This document shows, piece after piece, positions 1-10,740 of a stretch of 64,000 nucleotides of DNA. A program made the position numbers and the translations under genes. Position 1 is the first letter of the stretch. Each line of letters opens with the position of its first letter. This DNA is from Cadophora sp. MPI-SDFR-AT-0126. Taxonomy: Eukaryota > Ascomycota > Leotiomycetes > Helotiales > Ploettnerulaceae. The stretch is taken from NCBI GenBank assembly GCA_020747065.1, contig JAGMVK010000002.1, forward strand, positions 2,294,001 through 2,358,000, written 5' to 3'. The notes under the pieces were generated by a model. It was given only the letters and a program-made list of their open reading frames with translations. It was not told the DNA's origin and did no database searches.

Positions 1-1
1 G

Positions 2-913
2 GACGAATCCGGCTGTGGCTGGATAGCCTGCACAACAGACAGTATCCTTGCCATGAAAAGCGCCCTCTACGACGTTCTAATCACCATGCCACCCCTCTAC
101 TCAGAAGACGCCAACGAGAAAGTCTGGCCGAAAATCGAATCACCGCAAGGCGTAGAAATGAAAGCCACACAACGAGATCTTCGTCGCTATCAGACTCTAC
201 GCTGGGGTCTTTCACGGCATGTATCGCCACCTCCGAGCCCAGCCGATAGACGTAGAAGTAGTTCTGAGTTCACAGAACCAGAAGCGCCACGTACAGCATC
301 ATCCAGTACATCTCTGCCTCGAGATATACCCATGCTGGACCTCCCAGATACGGACCACATCGTCGAGCCCTCATCATGGTCCGCGCTCGCCTATTCGGGT
401 TTCATGTGGTGGGCCTCAGCAGGTGAAGAGCGCGGAGACTCAGAAGAAGAAGCAGACGCAGACGCCGCCCTCTTATCCGGTCTCGCACTCTCTCCTTCCA
501 GTCCATCGTCCTCCCGGCCGCGTTCTCAGTCCACAATTTCCGTGGCAAGTAAAGGCAAAGGCGGAGCTGTAGGAGAAGATCTGAGCGCGAAGCAGGAAAT
601 GTCTATCATTGCTTATTTCCATCGCTTGACGACGCAGATTTTGACGACGTTGAGTGATATTGTCGATGCTACGGATTCGGACGATGAGCGGGAAGACGAG
701 CAAGCGGCTCTTCACCAGAGTACGGATGAGGTAGATGGGAATGAGACGGGGCCCGCGGTGCATGTGAGCAGCGAGGATGTAGTGAGGATGGGACTCGACG
801 TGTGGTCTACAACCGACCACCAATTTATCCAGGAGGTCGCGAAGGAGTATTTTGGGCGCCGAGCTTATGTGCAAGGCCGAAATGTAGATGTATGCGGCAT
901 TCGGATTTGCTAG
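2..913 (+). CDS. DUF4484 / LCHN-like (DENN-related) protein, 3' part
   Basis: Partial gene. The frame is open from base 2, before the first visible ATG at 53, so the true start lies outside the window. The first residues (GCGWIACTTDSILAMK) and the following YDVLITMPP resemble the end of the DENN-like part of LCHN/Anr2-type proteins. A serine/proline-rich linker follows, then a region with SALAYSGFMWWASAGE and an acidic stretch, which looks like the fungal DUF4484 C-terminal domain. Proteins of this group are thought to act in membrane traffic; no reaction is known. The family call comes from recognised sequence flavour, not from a search. It ends at TAG 911-913 and converges on SEC63, about 310 bases away. 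Confidence 0.6.
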   Translation, partial: DESGCGWIACTTDSILAMKSALYDVLITMPPLYSEDANEKVWPKIESPQGVEMKATQRDLRRYQTLRWGLSRHVSPPPSPADRRRSSSEFTEPEAPRTASSSTSLPRDIPMLDLPDTDHIVEPSSWSALAYSGFMWWASAGEERGDSEEEADADAALLSGLALSPSSPSSSRPRSQSTISVASKGKGGAVGEDLSAKQEMSIIAYFHRLTTQILTTLSDIVDATDSDDEREDEQAALHQSTDEVDGNETGPAVHVSSEDVVRMGLDVWSTTDHQFIQEVAKEYFGRRAYVQGRNVDVCGIRIC

Positions 914-1224
914 TTCAAGGGGAAGAAGACTTAGGTCGGACACTTTCTGTACAATTTAGGAGTGAGCACTATGTGTCTGGGACGTTCAGATGAACCCTGT
1001 TCAATTCTCGATTCTTCTGCGTCGGATGAGGAGTAAATCCGACGCTTTCCAAAAATTTGAAAATTGTCTACAAGTCTCCCTCCACAACCATTCCCTCAAA
1101 ATGGAACTCAAAGTTTATGCACGAAAATTTTGAAGAAGACGCCTTGCTCCATGCCACTCCATATTTTACAAAACCCCAACAAACAATGCTGCCAACCAAG
1201 AAAGCAAAAAGCCAAGTACCGTGA

Positions 1225-3478
1225 TCATTCCTCATCAGTGTCCGTATCAGTCTCACTGGTATCATCTGCCTCCTCTCCATCTGTATCACTCTCCTCATCG
1301 CTCGACTCGTCCTGTACTGGCTTCTTCTTCTTCTTTGGTGCGGGGGCACCTGTGATACCTCCGGTCTTGAGGGCATGCATTTGACCAGCAATAGAATCTG
1401 TCTTCATGTTAGTGGAATTCATTCACGTTTGGAACTGGATAAACATACCCTCATCAGGCTCGCTGATTTCTTCCTCCTCCTCAATCTCAACTGCCTGGCT
1501 TGCGTCTGCTACAACAAGCGTAACCTCCATCTTGGTATCAAACCCTACATACGAATCACAGACTAAGTTGAAGACGAAAGTGTAGTTGCCGGCAGAAGGA
1601 GGAGCTTGGAATTGTGCCTTGAGTGTTTGCATGTTGAAAGTGGGCTTTCCACTCTCATCATAGATGGGCTTGTCGAATGTTGTAAAAGTGAAGGGCGGTA
1701 CGGCAATCTTTCCTTGCTTGCTGTCTGTAAGGAACACGTGCCATCTAGGCGAATACTCGCGAGCGAAATATGGGGCATATGCCAGCGGTGGTTGGACGGG
1801 CTTTTCTTCCTTTGCTTTCTTTCCATCCTTGCCTTTCGATGGACGGCCGTTGATAGCATCGACATCATCCTCGTCCGGGTCCACATCCTCGAGATCGAGC
1901 TCGTTGACTTCCGGAATGTTGGCGCTTCCAGGGGGGATGAATCGGCCTTTGACAACAAGCGATACTAGAGAGCCAGGGGTAATGAACCTCTCGCCCACCA
2001 CCTTGAAAAATGCCTTTTCGACTTGAAGGCGGGGTAGCTGCCTGGCAACACTGGTAGCAGTCTTGTACTGAGCCTCAGTGAGAAGACCCTTCCCAACGGA
2101 TAATCTCTTTCGGTACGCCTCTGGTAGGTCCATATATTGCTGGAGAGACAGGTGAGTTTTGGCGTCGCCTTCAATAGCTCTAGCGATTGACGGTGTAATA
2201 TGTGGTAATTGCAAAAGCGGCGACCCTCCAGGATAAATTGCTTGTAGCAAGTGTTGGGTCGTAGAATATGAAGCCATTATAGGTCCAGTTGTAGTAAATG
2301 CAAGCGCAATAACAGAAAAGGCTGAGCTGAGAGATTGAGCAATGGGAGCAACATCAACCTTCGACTGATTGAGCGCAGTGTCGTCCAGTTCAACTCGACC
2401 AAGGTATGCCCATAACAATCCCAAAGCCTTTCGACGGACGCCACCATCCAAGTCCTCGAGTTTTGTTCGGTCCTTGGCTGTCAGTCCAGCAGCCAATGGA
2501 GTAACCTCGCCCTCTGCCAGAATCCTCGCCTCCAATTTTCCAAGTCCTGAATCTGCCTTTTCTCCTTTCAATATCTCCTGGAACTCCAAACCGGTCGTCA
2601 AGGCACTGATGATGCCGCCTTCAGTGATGCCCTCTTCATACTCCCGGAACAGGTTGTTGGCACTCTCAACCAAGACCCTCTCTTTGGACATTCTTTGTGT
2701 TCCGTACCACCAAGATCCAACCAAGTAGGGCAATAGGACGCCCAGAAGAGCTGCGTATACCAGGATAACGTACTTTCCATTTCCGTCGGTGACTATGAAT
2801 TTAGGCAAGGCGATTCCAATACTGTAGCTTTGCTTCCCGTCTGGATGTCCGAATTCCTGGAAATTCCTTCTGATATCTTCGTCTGTAAGGGCTTTGTACG
2901 CCTTCGTGAGCTCGACAAAATACTCATTAAGTGATTCTATTGTTTGATTCTTTGCTGGATCTGGCCTGATCTTGTCGGGGTGGAATTTCAATGACATGCG
3001 CTTGTAATGGGACTTGATCTCTTTTTCGGTTGCAGACTATTGCCAAATTAGCCAAAAATCTAGGGAGTCGAGCAGCATAACCTTACATCTTTGATGCCCA
3101 AGATGTCATATGGATTCCAGATCTTTGGTATAATTCGCGCCGTTACTACAATTAAGTAGGCCATGAAAGCCATGATGGCCCATCCCGCCACAACTGCAAT
3201 AGCCCTCTTCAGCTTCCTCTCCTTCCTCCTCTGCGCCTTTCTCTGGCTATCGACCAAGTCTGCATGTTCTGGTCGGAAATCTGACTTTATTCGTGGGGCT
3301 GTTGCACCGGGATCGGAACTTGGCTTCAGGACAGAGTATGTCAAAGGAATTGTGACGATGCCGACGACTGTGAGGACGAAGAAAGGAAAGAATTGTCCCT
3401 GTACTACATTAGAACTTGGAAGTGCTTGGAGCAAGAGTTGCATACCTGATCATCGTAAGAGTAGTCTGTAGAACTCAT
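1225..3478 (-). CDS. SEC63: Sec63, ER protein translocation subunit (J-domain membrane protein)
   Basis: Four exons: 3446-3478, 3087-3398, 1449-3036 and 1225-1397, giving 701 aa, the usual fungal Sec63 length. The start is MSSTDYSYDDQ. Two membrane segments flank a basic KAQRRKERKLKR stretch, and a third lies after the J domain. The J domain (WNPYDILGIKD, then SLKFHPDKIRP) keeps the HPD motif, although an intron splits it. The Sec63/Brl domain follows, and the C-terminus is lysine-rich and then very acidic with Ser/Asp/Glu runs. Sec63 recruits the lumenal Hsp70 (BiP/Kar2) to the Sec61 channel and works with Sec62, Sec71 and Sec72. The acidic tail suits CK2 phosphorylation and Sec62 binding, as in yeast (family knowledge). 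All exon joins keep phase. Confidence 0.95.
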
Positions 3479-4503
3479 CTTGAAGGTCTACTTGGTCTCG
3501 AGGACCAGCGCACTGGAAACACTTGCGCGCACGTTGCTAACAGGTCGTGTAATTCGCAGAAGACAAAAAAAAAGCCCAACAGTCAAACTGTGTAAATTAT
3601 AATTCACAGCGAAGCTCGCGGGGTGAACGAAGATGGTGAAAGAAAGAGAAAAAAGAAGGTCGCGAAATGCCACTGTGGCTCGTCAACTCGCAAATGGACA
3701 GTTCTCTCCAAAGTTCGAGTCGGGATTAAAGGCCGCTTTCCCGCATCGGGCGAATCTATAGATATCGCTGGCACCGCCTTCGTCATGAGCCAATCAGAGG
3801 CTTCAAACACTATTTTAAAGCTTAAGAAGCTGGAAATGATCTTATGAGATGTTATGAGATCGAAACTCATGGACCTTAGAAGTTTAAAGTATATTACTAC
3901 CTTCCGCATTCAGTTGCGGCCGAGCTCTTCCCTGTTGCATCAAACTCGCATATATATGTGGGCAGCAACACTCTCGGTACTCAACCAAAATCCAACTACC
4001 AGACACAGGTTTGAAAAACAAATTTAGTCCATCGTTGTCATCCGCAGCTGGTCTAAGCAGTGGGTAGTCCGAAAGTCCTCATACTGAATACCCTCAGTAG
4101 ATCTTTTCACTTGAAACGGCTTAAACCTGTTCGTGGAATTCCATTGGCAAATACAAAGTTTTGGTGATCCTTAGTAAGTAATAAGTCATGTACAGACGAC
4201 ATAGATAGATCTCCATTGACTAAATACAGGTCTGTGGACGAGTTTCAAGCATCGCGCAAATTTTTGGGTGTGATAGTGACTCTATCCCATCTTAATTGAG
4301 CACTTTGTACGTCGTTGAGTAAGGCGTTACACTATACCGGTGTTATCTTTTTCCTGTCATCTTTCCCATGAGCACCTATTGACTTCCGTATGGGAACTTT
4401 GAGCACTTTGAGCACTGAGTTTCCTTTCCTCTCAATTTGGCTAACCACTCAGTTTGCGGTCACAATTCTCAACGTTCGACGTGACACGCCCAGGTTCATA
4501 GTC
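3479..4503. other. Intergenic region between divergent SEC63 and GNAT genes
   Basis: About 1 kb between two divergently transcribed genes. It has a CCAAT box near 3790 (gagCCAATcagag) and an AT-alternating stretch near 3950 (catatatatg). The short open frames here show no coding character. It presumably holds both promoters. Confidence 0.5.
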
Positions 4504-5251
4504 ATGCCACTTGAGCTCCAGGATGTGGACTTCAGGGACGGCGAAGCCATTGCCAACATTTACATCAGCGCATTTTTCAATGATCCGTTTCAGAAAACCA
4601 TGTTCCCAGGCGTTTCATTCGAAAAGCAGGTCGCTGGCGTAATTTCTCGATGGCCAAATAACTTTGGAAACGTCGCAGCTCACTACAAAAAGGTCATCGA
4701 TACCGATACCGGGGACATCGTGGGATATTCAAAATGGTCGTTCGCTTTCACCAATGCTGGTGGAACTCTCCAGAAGCCAGCTGGTGAGGTCTTCTAACAT
4801 CCAAATTACTGCAGCCTAACATTGTAGGACTTCCCACAAATCTGGAGTCAAAACCGCCATCGACTCCGGAAGGACTGAATGATCCGTTCGCGATTGACTT
4901 CACAGACAAGGTTGAAGAAATACATGAACGTGTTTTGGGAGATCAGCCTCAAATTCGTCAGTTATCGTAATCTGTAATGACTTCCGACTAATGCAGACTG
5001 CAGAATTAAGAATGCTGGGCACACACCCCTCCCATCAGCGACGAGGTGTCGCAAGTTTGCAACTATCTTGGGCGGTCGATGTTGCTGATAGGGAGAATTT
5101 GTTCTGCTGGGTGGATGCATCGCCAGTTTCTGTTCCCTTGTATAAGAAATTTGGCTTTGAGGTCCAGGGCGAAGTCGTGTGCGAGTTGCACGAAACTTGT
5201 GGAGGAGGTTTGTACACATACACTAGTATGATGCGAAAGCCAACGGTGTAG
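4504..5251 (+). CDS. GNAT-family N-acetyltransferase
   Basis: Three exons (4504-4783, 4828-4956, 5004-5251) give 218 aa. I start at MPLELQDVDFRDGEAI because fungal relatives of this type begin this way; an in-frame ATG upstream at 4390 would add a 38-residue hydrophobic leader. The acetyl-CoA binding motif A is clear in exon 3: LRMLGTHPSHQRRGVASLQL, with the Q/R-x-x-G-x-A signature. This is followed by the usual DASPVSVPLYKKFGFEV motif near the end. The substrate cannot be told from sequence; small-molecule acetylation is typical for this fungal subgroup. It is probably cytosolic. Splice borders are GT..AG and all joins keep frame. Confidence 0.85.
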
Positions 5252-5429
5252 ACTATCCTCCAAAAGAGCCTTTAAATAAGATGATTGGTGGTATAATGAT
5301 GGGCTAGGTTGTAGAGAAAGAGGGAGGCCACAGTGTTGTCTTTTTCCAGCTTGAACACCTTCTAACTAGGTGAACCGACGTAGTTATGGACAGATCCATT
5401 GACGAGCCTACACTAGGAAAACAATGTAG

Positions 5430-5819
5430 CTACATATCATATTCATGAACTCCTTGGGGTTTTGAAGGCAGTGTGATGTTACCACGTGCCACGGCAGCAT
5501 ATTCTGCCAGCTTGTTCCAATCACGACACTTTCGCTCCACCGTGAAATCTGGGAATGGCGCGTTTCTCCGCTTTGCCCAGAAGTACGTATGATTTCCGCC
5601 GTCGCCAGTGCACATGATAAGCTGACGCAGATAATCGATGCAGTGGTCTTGGCAATAGTTCTCGTTAGTCTTGTCATTAAAAATTCCGACAAATTTGTAC
5701 AACTGACCGACATGTTTCCTCAAAGTTTTGTCAGAGTCTGTGAACTCCATTGGCAGATGGCTAGGATCCCTATAATAATCCTCGTAGGTGAATTGTCGTA
5801 TGAGATTCAAACAATGCAG
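5430..5819 (-). pseudogene. UstYa/DUF3328-like oxidase fragment (N-terminus missing)
   Basis: The frame reads LHCLNLIRQFTYEDYY, then QDHCIDYLRQLIMC, then PFPDFTVERKCRDW. This is the order of conserved blocks in UstYa-like (DUF3328) proteins: an HxxHC block, an HC-x-DYLRQ block and a PDF..CRDW block. The exon begins just after a splice-acceptor-like AAAG at 5820, the usual place where an intron splits HQ|LHC. The family's N-terminal membrane segment and first half are not recognisable in the 229 bases before the RDH54 gene. The second motif reads CQDHC where the family usually has HxxHC. No RiPP precursor or other cluster gene lies nearby. I read it as a truncated relic; an unusual distant first exon cannot be excluded. 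Confidence 0.6.
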
Positions 5820-6048
5820 CTTTCATTTGGTCAGACGCAAGCCATATCACTTGCTCAAGCATGTTCTTACTGGCGTATGCATCAAAAAGCTAGTATGAGT
5901 TCCTTACAAAAAAGACAACGACATGTCCTTAATTTTGAATTCTACTCAATATATCTTTTGCTCCAAAGCGGTGTAATATATGCTCTTCTATCAAATAGCC
6001 ATGACCTGTCCTCTCGAGCGCCTTGCTATGCACCATGATTGCCAAAAC

Positions 6049-9000
6049 TCAAGCTTCGACTGGAGCCGTTTTGACCACTCTGTCTCCCTTCGCAAATATG
6101 TAGTTGATCTTACAGTTGTCTCCCTTCAAAACCTCAACTATGACCTTGTCGTCCAGCACCGTTCTTGCTTCCTCGACTTCTGGAATTTCGTAGCCGAACA
6201 CATCTTCCGTTTCCCCTTGGAAGACTGTAGTGTCAATATGTCTGTACAACATCAGAGCCTGCATCTTTCCTTCTGAGTTCTTTGCCTTCCTTTTTCTCTC
6301 GTCCTCTGCGATTCTCTTCTCCATAGCATCGACATTGGCCCTGGTACCAGAAACTATCGCATGTGCTGGTGGGAACAATGGTTCATCGTCACTATCGACT
6401 TCTTTGTCCGCCACAGTTGATGGTGAGGCTGATTCTGACTCCAAGTCGATTGAAAGAAGGAGGCCCAGATCTTCTCCAATGCCTTTGCATTCACAACCCA
6501 GGAGCTGATGAGTCTGGCAGCCATCGCTCAAATCCAGCCTGAACAAGTCTCTCAACTCTTCAGCAGTGAAACTCCCTTCGCTCTTCTTTCCGTCAACAAC
6601 GCTATCAGCAAGCCCCGTTTTCGTTACCTGTCGCTGGAAGATCTTCTCATCTAAACCTCCTGCCAGTACGAATCTGTATATCTTTACTGGCCGCTTCTGA
6701 CCGTCTCGATGAATACGAGCCATAGCCTGCTGATCTGTGGCAGGATTCCAGTCAACATCAAAGAGTATCAGGCGAGAACCGCCGATGAGGTTAAGGCCAG
6801 TACCACCAGACTTTGCCGAGAGCAGAAATGCAAAGATCTTGCTTGCATCGGTCCTATTGAACTTGTCTACCATGCCTTGTCGTTGCTTTTGAGGGGTTTT
6901 ACCATCGAGGCGCAAGAATGGAAGAGACAACGAAGTCAAATGTTGGCCAATGAGGTCGAGGGTAGAGGTGTAATTTGAGACAATGACGACCTTCTCCGGA
7001 GTCGTTTGAGATATGGTTTTCAGCAGCTTGTCAAGTACCCTGAACTTAGAACTTGCGATGACGTTTGATTTGTTCATTAGTTCTGCAGGGATAACATCGA
7101 GAAGAGCAGCTACCACCGGGTTGGTAGGAGCATCCTCCTTGCTTTTGAGTAAGCTAGGTGCATTGCATACCTTCTTGAGGATCGTGATGAGCTGAAGTGA
7201 AGATTCATTTGCGCCCAACGCCTTCCCAAAAAATGGCGAGCTGATAATATGCCGATATACCTCAGCCTGGGCTTGTGTCGGTTTGCAGAACATAACATAT
7301 TCCGTTTTGGACTTCAGATACTTGGCGAGCAAATCTGCAGTGCGCCGGAGGATGAATTCTTTAGTAAGTGCGGACTAAGGTAACGGAGGAGTTAGTAATT
7401 GCCACGTCTGGAATGTTTTGGGAAACAGATAGGATATGGGATGGCTCTGAAAACATTTGAGTCGCTCAAGAGAGGGCAAATCGGGCTGCCCCAGTACCTA
7501 CTAATTCTTCGCTTCTCGCAGTGCCTTTTTCAATATCTCTGTTGGAAGCCCCTGGCTGCCGGCTTTTTAGGATCGGGCTTTCAAACTCCTTCTTGAAAGT
7601 GTTGTATTTGCCCAGCAGGCCAGGGTTGATGAAGTCCACCATAGTGTAGAACTCCGAAAGGTCATTTTGCATTGGTGTTCCGGACAAGAGGACTCGCCTG
7701 TCGGTGTTGAGATTCAGTATGGCCTGGGCAGATTTGTTCTGGGCAGTTTTCAACCTATGTCCCTCGTCGGCAATAACAATATCGATTCCAGCTCCCTTTT
7801 TCAGCTCCGCTTGCACGGTCCTCAGCCTCTCGTAGCCAATGATCATCACGCTGTAGCTCTTGCCATGTGTGAAGTCGGTGATTCTTTTCTTGTTTTGCCC
7901 ATCCTCGACGAAGACACCAATCCTCTCATTGCCGAGCCACTTGTTGAATTCTTTCTTCCAATTTCCTATAAGTGTCACAGGACATACGATGAGAGCTTTC
8001 TTAATAACGGGATCTGATCCATAGATCGGATTTTGTTTCAAGAGCGTCCACAGCAAACAGATCGTCTGGAGAGTCTTTCCCAGACCCATCTCATCAGCCA
8101 GTAAAGCTCCTCTGCCATCGTAATTGCGGAGTCCCATTACGCATTCATATAGAAATTGTATCCCTGCGCGTTGATGCTCACGGAGATGTCGGCCAAGGAA
8201 TGGATCCAAGACAACATCCACAATCTGCTTTCCCTTCGGATAAGTCTCTGGTCTCTTCATCACAAGAGCCCCTGGGGCATTAGGATCGTGCCGGGGTGTA
8301 GGCGAGCCATTTTGATTCTGGGGCATGATGGTTGTCGACAATAGAGGATTCTTGAATTGTGCTTTCATGGCATCGCTCTTTTGGGTGGCATAAAAGTTCT
8401 TGGCAGGGATCTCGATCTCTGAACCTCCCTCCTTTTTCTTGCCTACGAGTGGCATTTTCCCCTTTGGCAAGACGATAGGTGCTCTCGGAAGTGCCGCAGG
8501 AGTCGAGGTTCGGTGCGCAGTATTGTTGAGAAATGGCTTTCCAGCCAGAAAGTCCCCCTTGCTAATGAGCGATTCGACTTCAACATCCTTCCCTCCAATA
8601 CTCAAAGTGCTGCCAGGGAGAAGCGGGTCTTTGTACATGCACCTGCCCATCTCTCGTCCCGAAACGTCTTGCAATCGAGCATATCCGCCGGAAACCGATA
8701 ATACTCCATCTCCATCCCATGTTTTATGCTTCTTTGTAGTATATTTTCGCCTGCGAAGAGATGTGTTAGTTTGCCCATGGAAATGAGGAATGAAACGTAC
8801 CAAAGCACCTGATAGTAGCTTTCTGCATGGTCGGATGTAGTTTCTACAGCAGGCTTTACTTGTACCGGATTCTTGACTGGTATCAATGGCTTTCTGGGAG
8901 CAAGCACACTGGAAGACACTGGTGCAACAGCTTTCTTGGGAGGGGAGTCTTCAATCCGAAGCTCGAGCAGCTTCCGTCTCTTCGCAGGTGGCGGTGGGGA

Positions 9001-9075
9001 ATCGGGTACAGAATCGTCATTCGGAGCTGGCCTAGCCACGCTCTTGAGAGCTGGTGACTTGAATGGTTTGAACAT
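6049..9075 (-). CDS. RDH54: Rdh54/Rad54B-type SNF2 DNA translocase
   Basis: Three exons (8801-9075, 7502-8750, 6049-7374) give 949 aa. The start MFKPFKSPALK matches the family's basic N-terminus; an in-frame ATG 29 codons upstream (9162) is possible. The block W-RKYTTKKHKTWDGDGVL, spanning the first intron, is diagnostic of Rdh54/Rad54B rather than Rad54. Walker A (DEMGLGKTLQTI, about residue 310), the DEGH box (about 420) and the helicase C-lobe motif ARIHRDGQKR (about 728) are all intact. The C-terminal Cys-containing THQLLGCECKG also fits. The enzyme uses ATP to move on double-stranded DNA and remodels Rad51/Dmc1 complexes in homologous recombination and meiosis (family knowledge). It is nuclear. 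Confidence 0.92.
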
Positions 9076-9649
9076 CGTCACCGGCTGAGGCGGTGATTGA
9101 TGTTGAGTGTTGAAGTGCTCAACTACTTGTGAGATTGAGGACGCGACTTGGACGCGGGGCATATTGCTTGGCGCGTCTCGATATCACATGACTGGCAATG
9201 ACAGAATCGACCTCGTTATTTTTCTGTAAATCTGAAGGATTTTTTTCACTTGACTGAATCGCGATAACGTGGTCTTCAAACCGCGAATTCCTGTGCCATA
9301 ATTATATCTGTCGCAGAGGTGGAATGAACCTTCCCCCTTTCGTCCATCAACAAGTCGTTTTGTGGCAAGCGAGATCAACAGAGACGAGATGAAGACTTCT
9401 AGGGATTTGTGACCGACGTCTATGCCAATAGTAAATCTCCGCCCACATCGACCGCCGCTCAAAATGCTGGAACCCCATGATACCTCGTGGTTTATTAATA
9501 CCAGCCATCCCACTATTCTCGGAAATAAATTCATGCCGAAGATCAGGTAAAGTGATAATTGGCTGATTAGACGTGTGAAAGCCCAACATTCCGACCCAAA
9601 TTTTGCGCCAGTACAAATAAGCGAGATTCTTAAGAGGCGGCAAACACTT

Positions 9650-10105
9650 AGATATTTTGAATCGCTATCAACTTCCCACCAGTCAAGACCTTTCTATCAA
9701 GGTCACTTTTTGATACCAACATACGGTTCTTTGCCCAAAATTCGTAGTAGGACGAAATGCTTCTGGAGATCTATTCCGATCGACGGATAGGCGAGATAAT
9801 TCTCTCGGTAGTCACCATATTGACCCAAGCCCACGTGGACCTTGTATTTTCATGAAGAATCCTTCAAGATAGCTGCAACCGACCACGTCAGTTCTGGAGC
9901 ATGAACTTGATTCTCTGCGTGCCTGGGCCACCGCTCAACCAAATCTTGATCCCATCACCAGTCACGCGAAGTTTAGGCTGAAATACAAAATACAGTGGTC
10001 TCGTCGTATGATTCATGTCAACTAGAAATCTAGCATACATCTCTCCAACGTCAAAGGGCACGTCGGGAAGCGAGTCGATTTTGTGACATGTTGAAGTCAG
10101 CACTG
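9650..10105 (-). pseudogene. Decayed S10 serine carboxypeptidase fragment
   Basis: On the minus strand the frame from about 10100 reads VPFDVGEMYARFLVDMN, PLYFVFQP and GIKIWLSGGPG, which are the N-terminal blocks of S10 carboxypeptidases up to the oxyanion-hole GGPG. The expected next block appears about 44 nt later as GCSYLEGF, as if a relict intron separates them. A frameshifted STWAWVNMV (cf. NPYSWVNMV) and KVLTGGKL (cf. KVYITGESYAG, with the catalytic Ser region lost) then follow among stop codons. Stops, indels and the missing catalytic region make it nonfunctional. It looks like a different S10 subfamily from the intact gene at 53-55 kb. Boundaries are approximate. Confidence 0.6.
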
Positions 10106-10740
10106 GTATTCATGACATGGACTGACTACGGATTACTTCTAGTCTTATTGTTGAGAAACAATAAGAAATCGGAACTCGCGTTGCCTTTCGTCGCGTGAGA
10201 TTGTTCCACTACTCCAAGTATTACGCTTGAAGTGACGGTTGTTGCTATGGAAGTTATGACCCAATACTGGCTACGCTGAGTTAAGTGAAAACAAGAAGAG
10301 TGAAACAGTACAGTACAGCAACGATGACATACTCCTAGGCGTTCTCTGAGGGCATATTTGGAAGGGGGAAAGAAAGCGCCATACAACCTTAGCACATAGC
10401 ATGCTTAGGGAGAAGCCGATGGAGAACCAGGATATCACCGTACTTGCCCTCATTGAATTCAATGGCTCTAAATTCGATAACAGATTGAGAGAGGCATGCC
10501 GAAGTTGTCAATCGGAACAATCTTCTGGACGACGAGGGTGAACAGGACCCCATTATCGCACTCGATTTGTCCATAAGCGCTTGAATCGTTACAAGAAGAC
10601 TTGCTCATTGAAGCCGGAATACATGCACCATGTAAGTATGTTTTGCTTGTCAGTGAATGGCCTTCATCATCTTTCACATTTTCTCTTAGCGCTATCTTCG
10701 CAAAACTGAGTTGATATTTACAGTGCTCTCTATCTTCACT
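10106..10740. other. Intergenic region 3' of UTP10
   Basis: No supported gene. The short open frames (under 90 codons) do not resemble coding sequence. It lies between the carboxypeptidase relic and the 3' end of UTP10. Confidence 0.4.

Noticed and set aside
4390..4503. Longer N-terminus (extra 38 residues) for the GNAT protein
   Set aside because: The leader is unlike family starts; MPLELQD at 4504 matches the usual opening.
5252..5819. RiPP biosynthetic cluster around the UstYa-like fragment
   Set aside because: No precursor peptide with repeated cores, protease, transporter or further DUF3328 gene in the neighbourhood.
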